The notes beneath the pieces were generated by a model. That model did no database searches, was not told the DNA's origin, and worked only from the letters and a program-made list of their open reading frames with translations. Below are positions 38,654 to 41,134 of a stretch of DNA of 41,134 nt, one piece after another. The stretch is from Chloroflexota bacterium (GTDB lineage Bacteria; Chloroflexota; UBA5177): the NCBI GenBank assembly GCA_025449555.1, contig JANWJD010000002.1, positions 1 through 41,134 of the forward strand, in the 5' to 3' direction. Made by a program: the position numbers and the translations under genes. Position 1 is the stretch's first letter. Every line of letters begins with the position of its first letter.

Positions 38654-41134
38654 ATGGAATCTCGACCGATTCATCCTGAAGACCTCCCCCAGACACTGTC
38701 CCGCGATCCAGGTCCTCCGTTTTGGTACGTGCGCTCCCGGGGCCAGGCTCTGTGGATAGGCAGCTTCCTGGTACTCGCGGCCGCTCTCGCTGCCTCCCTC
38801 TGGCGCGAACGCTTTGATTTCTGGATATTTGCGGTCGCGGTCGTGGCGACCGCATGCTGGCTGTACGCAACCGGCTGGTGGCGGACCCGGAGACTCGTGG
38901 CCGCCACCATCGTGCTCGACCTGGCGGTCGTCTTCCTCTTTCTCTGGTCACTTGGGGAGCGCGAGCACGTGGTGATCCGAGTAGTGAACGGCCAATACAT
39001 CGGCTCGGTGGGAACGGCAACGTTGCCGGTCGGTCAAGCCACGGCAGGGGGACAATTTGGCCTGTATTCCGGCTCGCTGTCCGAATATCGGGTTTCGCCG
39101 TTGGGAGAGGCGCAGATGTCCGACGCGTCTGCGCCGCTGGCGCGTTTTGGCGAGTGGATGCGGCTTACGCTGGCACCGGCATGGACGAACGTCCGCATCA
39201 TCTTCCACGGGAGCGAGCGGTCAACCTTCGCACATCCACTCGTTCTCACCGGGAGCTGGAACATCAACCGTCGAGGTGAATACAACGGCTCGCCCAATTC
39301 CAATGTCCTGCTTGGCACAGCTCCCGCGGGAGCCTACACGATCGAAGGCGACCTCCTGCGCGGAGACGGCACGCAAGGTATTCTGCTGGGCGTGGACGCT
39401 ACCCATCGCGGCTATCTGTTCGAAACGAGACCGGATGTGTCGGACGTACAGTGGGTGGAGTGGTCCAACGGGGTGCCAGGTACCGGGCTGGGCGGATCTT
39501 CGGCCGGGTTGTCCATCGGGACCATGTTGCAGCGCGACACCCGATTGGTGCTGGTGAACGCGCTGTGGGCAATCGCCTTGTTGGTGCTGGTACTCCCTCT
39601 CTACCTTCTCTTGCTTTGGCTGTTCCGCCTCATGGGAGGTACGGCCGATGACGAGCTTCTTCCCCTGGAGCGCGCACTGAGTCAACGCGCCACGCTGCCC
39701 GCGCTCGCAGGAATCATCGCGCTCGCGGCCACGATTGTGACGGCTCTGATCTCGTCCAGTTTGCTCGAACGGATTCCACACGTACAGGACTCGGTCGCAG
39801 ACCTTTTTCAGGCGAAGACTTTCGCACTGGGTCGACTCTGGGTTCCCGACCCGCGTTTACACAGCTTCTTCAGCGAGGAATTCATTCCCGTTCATGACGG
39901 TAAATGGTTCAGTAAATATCCGCCCGGTTGGCCGCTGCTGCTGACCGTTGGTGTACTGGCACACGTTCCGTGGCTGGTCGATCCGGTGTTGTCGGGAGTC
40001 ATCATCATGCTGACTTTCCTCATCGGGCGCGAAGTGTACAGTGCCGTGATTGGCATCGTGGCAGCTCTGCTCATGCTCAGTTCGCCCTTCTTTCTCTTCC
40101 TCGGCGGATCGTTCATGCCTCATACGGCGACGGACGTCTACCTCCTGAGCGCGACGTACCTCTTTATCCATTGGTACCGACGATCGGGCGGCACCCGGCA
40201 GGGTGGACGAGCGGAGGTTACATGCCTGGTGTCGGCCGGTTTTCTACTGGGCATGGCATTCATTACCCGCCAGACGGATGCGATCGCGTTTACGTTGCCA
40301 TTTATGGCTTTCCTGTGGCCCAGCATAAAGCGAAGACATTTTCGGCCCCCGATATGGCTACTGCTGGGCGGTATCCCTCCCATCGCCTGCTTGCTCGCAT
40401 ATAACTGGCTGCTGGCCGGCAGCCCTCTCACCAGCCCGTACAGTTTGTGGTGGCCGTTCGATCGTCTGGGGTTTGGTCCAACGGTGGGTATCGGTGGCTT
40501 CACACCGGCTCAGGGTCTCTGGAACACGAGTTTCAACCTCCAGATGCTGCTGGCACATCTGTTTGGGTGGCCGTTCTACCTGACGCTTATGCTGGGCGCG
40601 GTGCCATTTATTACCGCAAAGGCGACGCGCTGGGATTGGGCATTTCTCGCATCCGCCGCCGCGGTCGTGCTGGTGTACGTCGCATACTGGAACCCGGGTG
40701 TGATGTATGGCCCGAGGTATTACTTTGCGGCGGTTCCGTGGCTCGTTTTGCTGACGGCGCGCGGACTAGAGGAGCTTTACCGCTGGCCATTGAGACTGCC
40801 TCTGATCCGGGCGCACGACCGCATCGCCGCGCTTGCGATTCCGGCAGCACTCCTAGCCCTGCTCTTGTCGTACAACGTGGCCGTGTATCTTCCGGCACAG
40901 ATTCCGCTCTATCGGGGGTACAACTACACCAGCGCGGCTTCGATCGACGCAGTCCAGCGGGCAGGACTTCATCACGCCCTGATCTTCGTGGTCTCCACAC
41001 CGCCGGGACAGTGGTGGTCGTATGGGGCCGTATTATCGAGCAAGTCACCGTTGCTTGACGGTGACGTTGTCTACGCGCGCGACGCAGGCACCGCTGACCG
41101 AGAGCTTATGCGTCTCGACCCGGTCCGCTATTAC
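38654..41134 (+). CDS. GT-C membrane glycosyltransferase with inserted beta-rich domain, 3' end beyond window
   Basis: The frame runs 827 codons from ATG at 38654 to the window edge with no stop. Three N-terminal helices (about 31-50, 55-75, 82-100) are followed by a non-membrane region of about 200 residues (101-298), then many further helices. The transferase core follows: HVQDSVADLFQAKTFALG with the acidic pair expected of GT-C enzymes, then DGKWFSKYPPGWPLLL, the usual His/Pro-Gly-rich loop. The inserted region has Asn/Gly-rich strands (VIRVVNGQYIGSVG, TGSWNINRRGEYNG, YTIEGDLLRGDGTQGILLG) that look like a concanavalin-type lectin or glucanase beta-sandwich, so it may bind glycans. The partner GT2 gene makes the likely lipid-linked sugar donor. 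The C-terminal part is missing. Confidence 0.85.
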   Translation, partial: MESRPIHPEDLPQTLSRDPGPPFWYVRSRGQALWIGSFLVLAAALAASLWRERFDFWIFAVAVVATACWLYATGWWRTRRLVAATIVLDLAVVFLFLWSLGEREHVVIRVVNGQYIGSVGTATLPVGQATAGGQFGLYSGSLSEYRVSPLGEAQMSDASAPLARFGEWMRLTLAPAWTNVRIIFHGSERSTFAHPLVLTGSWNINRRGEYNGSPNSNVLLGTAPAGAYTIEGDLLRGDGTQGILLGVDATHRGYLFETRPDVSDVQWVEWSNGVPGTGLGGSSAGLSIGTMLQRDTRLVLVNALWAIALLVLVLPLYLLLLWLFRLMGGTADDELLPLERALSQRATLPALAGIIALAATIVTALISSSLLERIPHVQDSVADLFQAKTFALGRLWVPDPRLHSFFSEEFIPVHDGKWFSKYPPGWPLLLTVGVLAHVPWLVDPVLSGVIIMLTFLIGREVYSAVIGIVAALLMLSSPFFLFLGGSFMPHTATDVYLLSATYLFIHWYRRSGGTRQGGRAEVTCLVSAGFLLGMAFITRQTDAIAFTLPFMAFLWPSIKRRHFRPPIWLLLGGIPPIACLLAYNWLLAGSPLTSPYSLWWPFDRLGFGPTVGIGGFTPAQGLWNTSFNLQMLLAHLFGWPFYLTLMLGAVPFITAKATRWDWAFLASAAAVVLVYVAYWNPGVMYGPRYYFAAVPWLVLLTARGLEELYRWPLRLPLIRAHDRIAALAIPAALLALLLSYNVAVYLPAQIPLYRGYNYTSAASIDAVQRAGLHHALIFVVSTPPGQWWSYGAVLSSKSPLLDGDVVYARDAGTADRELMRLDPVRYY

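Noticed and set aside
1-41134. CRISPR arrays, insertion sequences and phage genes
   Set aside because: No repeated spacer-like units, transposase motifs or terminal repeats were seen.

Overview
This is a chromosomal window of moderately high G+C (about 60% by eye) from a free-living bacterium. It holds about 33 protein genes at high density on both strands, and no rRNA, tRNA, CRISPR array or insertion sequence. The gene mix suggests Chloroflexota or a neighbouring deep-branching lineage: a response regulator fused to a SARP/BTAD module, a CT398-like zinc-ribbon protein in front of mutL, a family 38 alpha-mannosidase, an FdnI-type cytochrome b beside a YedY-like molybdoenzyme, and many starts right behind a -10-like box. 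That assignment is an inference and is not certain.

Layout: (1) 1-4984, minus strand: an envelope/glycan operon with a GT-C glycosyltransferase, an SDR, a small membrane protein, galE and a LytR-CpsA-Psr protein cut by the window edge. (2) 5128-7952: a Nudix hydrolase and a divergent orphan family 5 peptide-binding lipid-free SBP with a long leader and a strong terminator. (3) 8079-12478: thrC-thrB-proB-proA. The proB frame is interrupted by one in-frame TAG. (4) 12480-13952: a multidomain L,D-transpeptidase. (5) 14166-18064: a response-regulator/SARP gene, a Crp/Fnr regulator, and a membrane-anchored molybdopterin oxidoreductase pair. (6) 18173-19758: a 40-residue ORF, a LysR regulator, and a divergent 77-codon small gene resembling RiPP-precursor leaders. 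(7) 19842-24776: an acyltransferase-like protein, an Asp-box beta-propeller protein, an ornithine-cyclodeaminase family enzyme, a secreted unknown and a second L,D-transpeptidase. (8) 24830-27244: zinc-ribbon protein and mutL, preceded by about 620 bp without a gene but rich in inverted repeats. (9) 27868-32726: an MFS transporter and a divergent alpha-mannosidase whose -10 boxes overlap, then a small secreted protein. (10) 32804-37882: an orphan sensor kinase, a HxpB-like sugar phosphatase, a second MFS exporter with a palindromic operator, and a threonine-dehydratase-like enzyme. (11) 37886-41134: a dolichyl-phosphate-mannose-synthase-like GT2 and a divergent, truncated GT-C transferase with an inserted beta-rich domain.

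Themes: the two ends of the window both supply cell-surface glycan functions (polyprenyl-phosphate sugar donor synthesis, GT-C transferases, UDP-galactose epimerase, LCP ligase), and two L,D-transpeptidases cross-link peptidoglycan. The most unusual observations are the interrupted proB, the recurrent -10/start-codon spacing that predicts leaderless mRNAs, the overlapping divergent -10 boxes at 29097-29106, and two unlisted-looking small genes around the LysR regulator.
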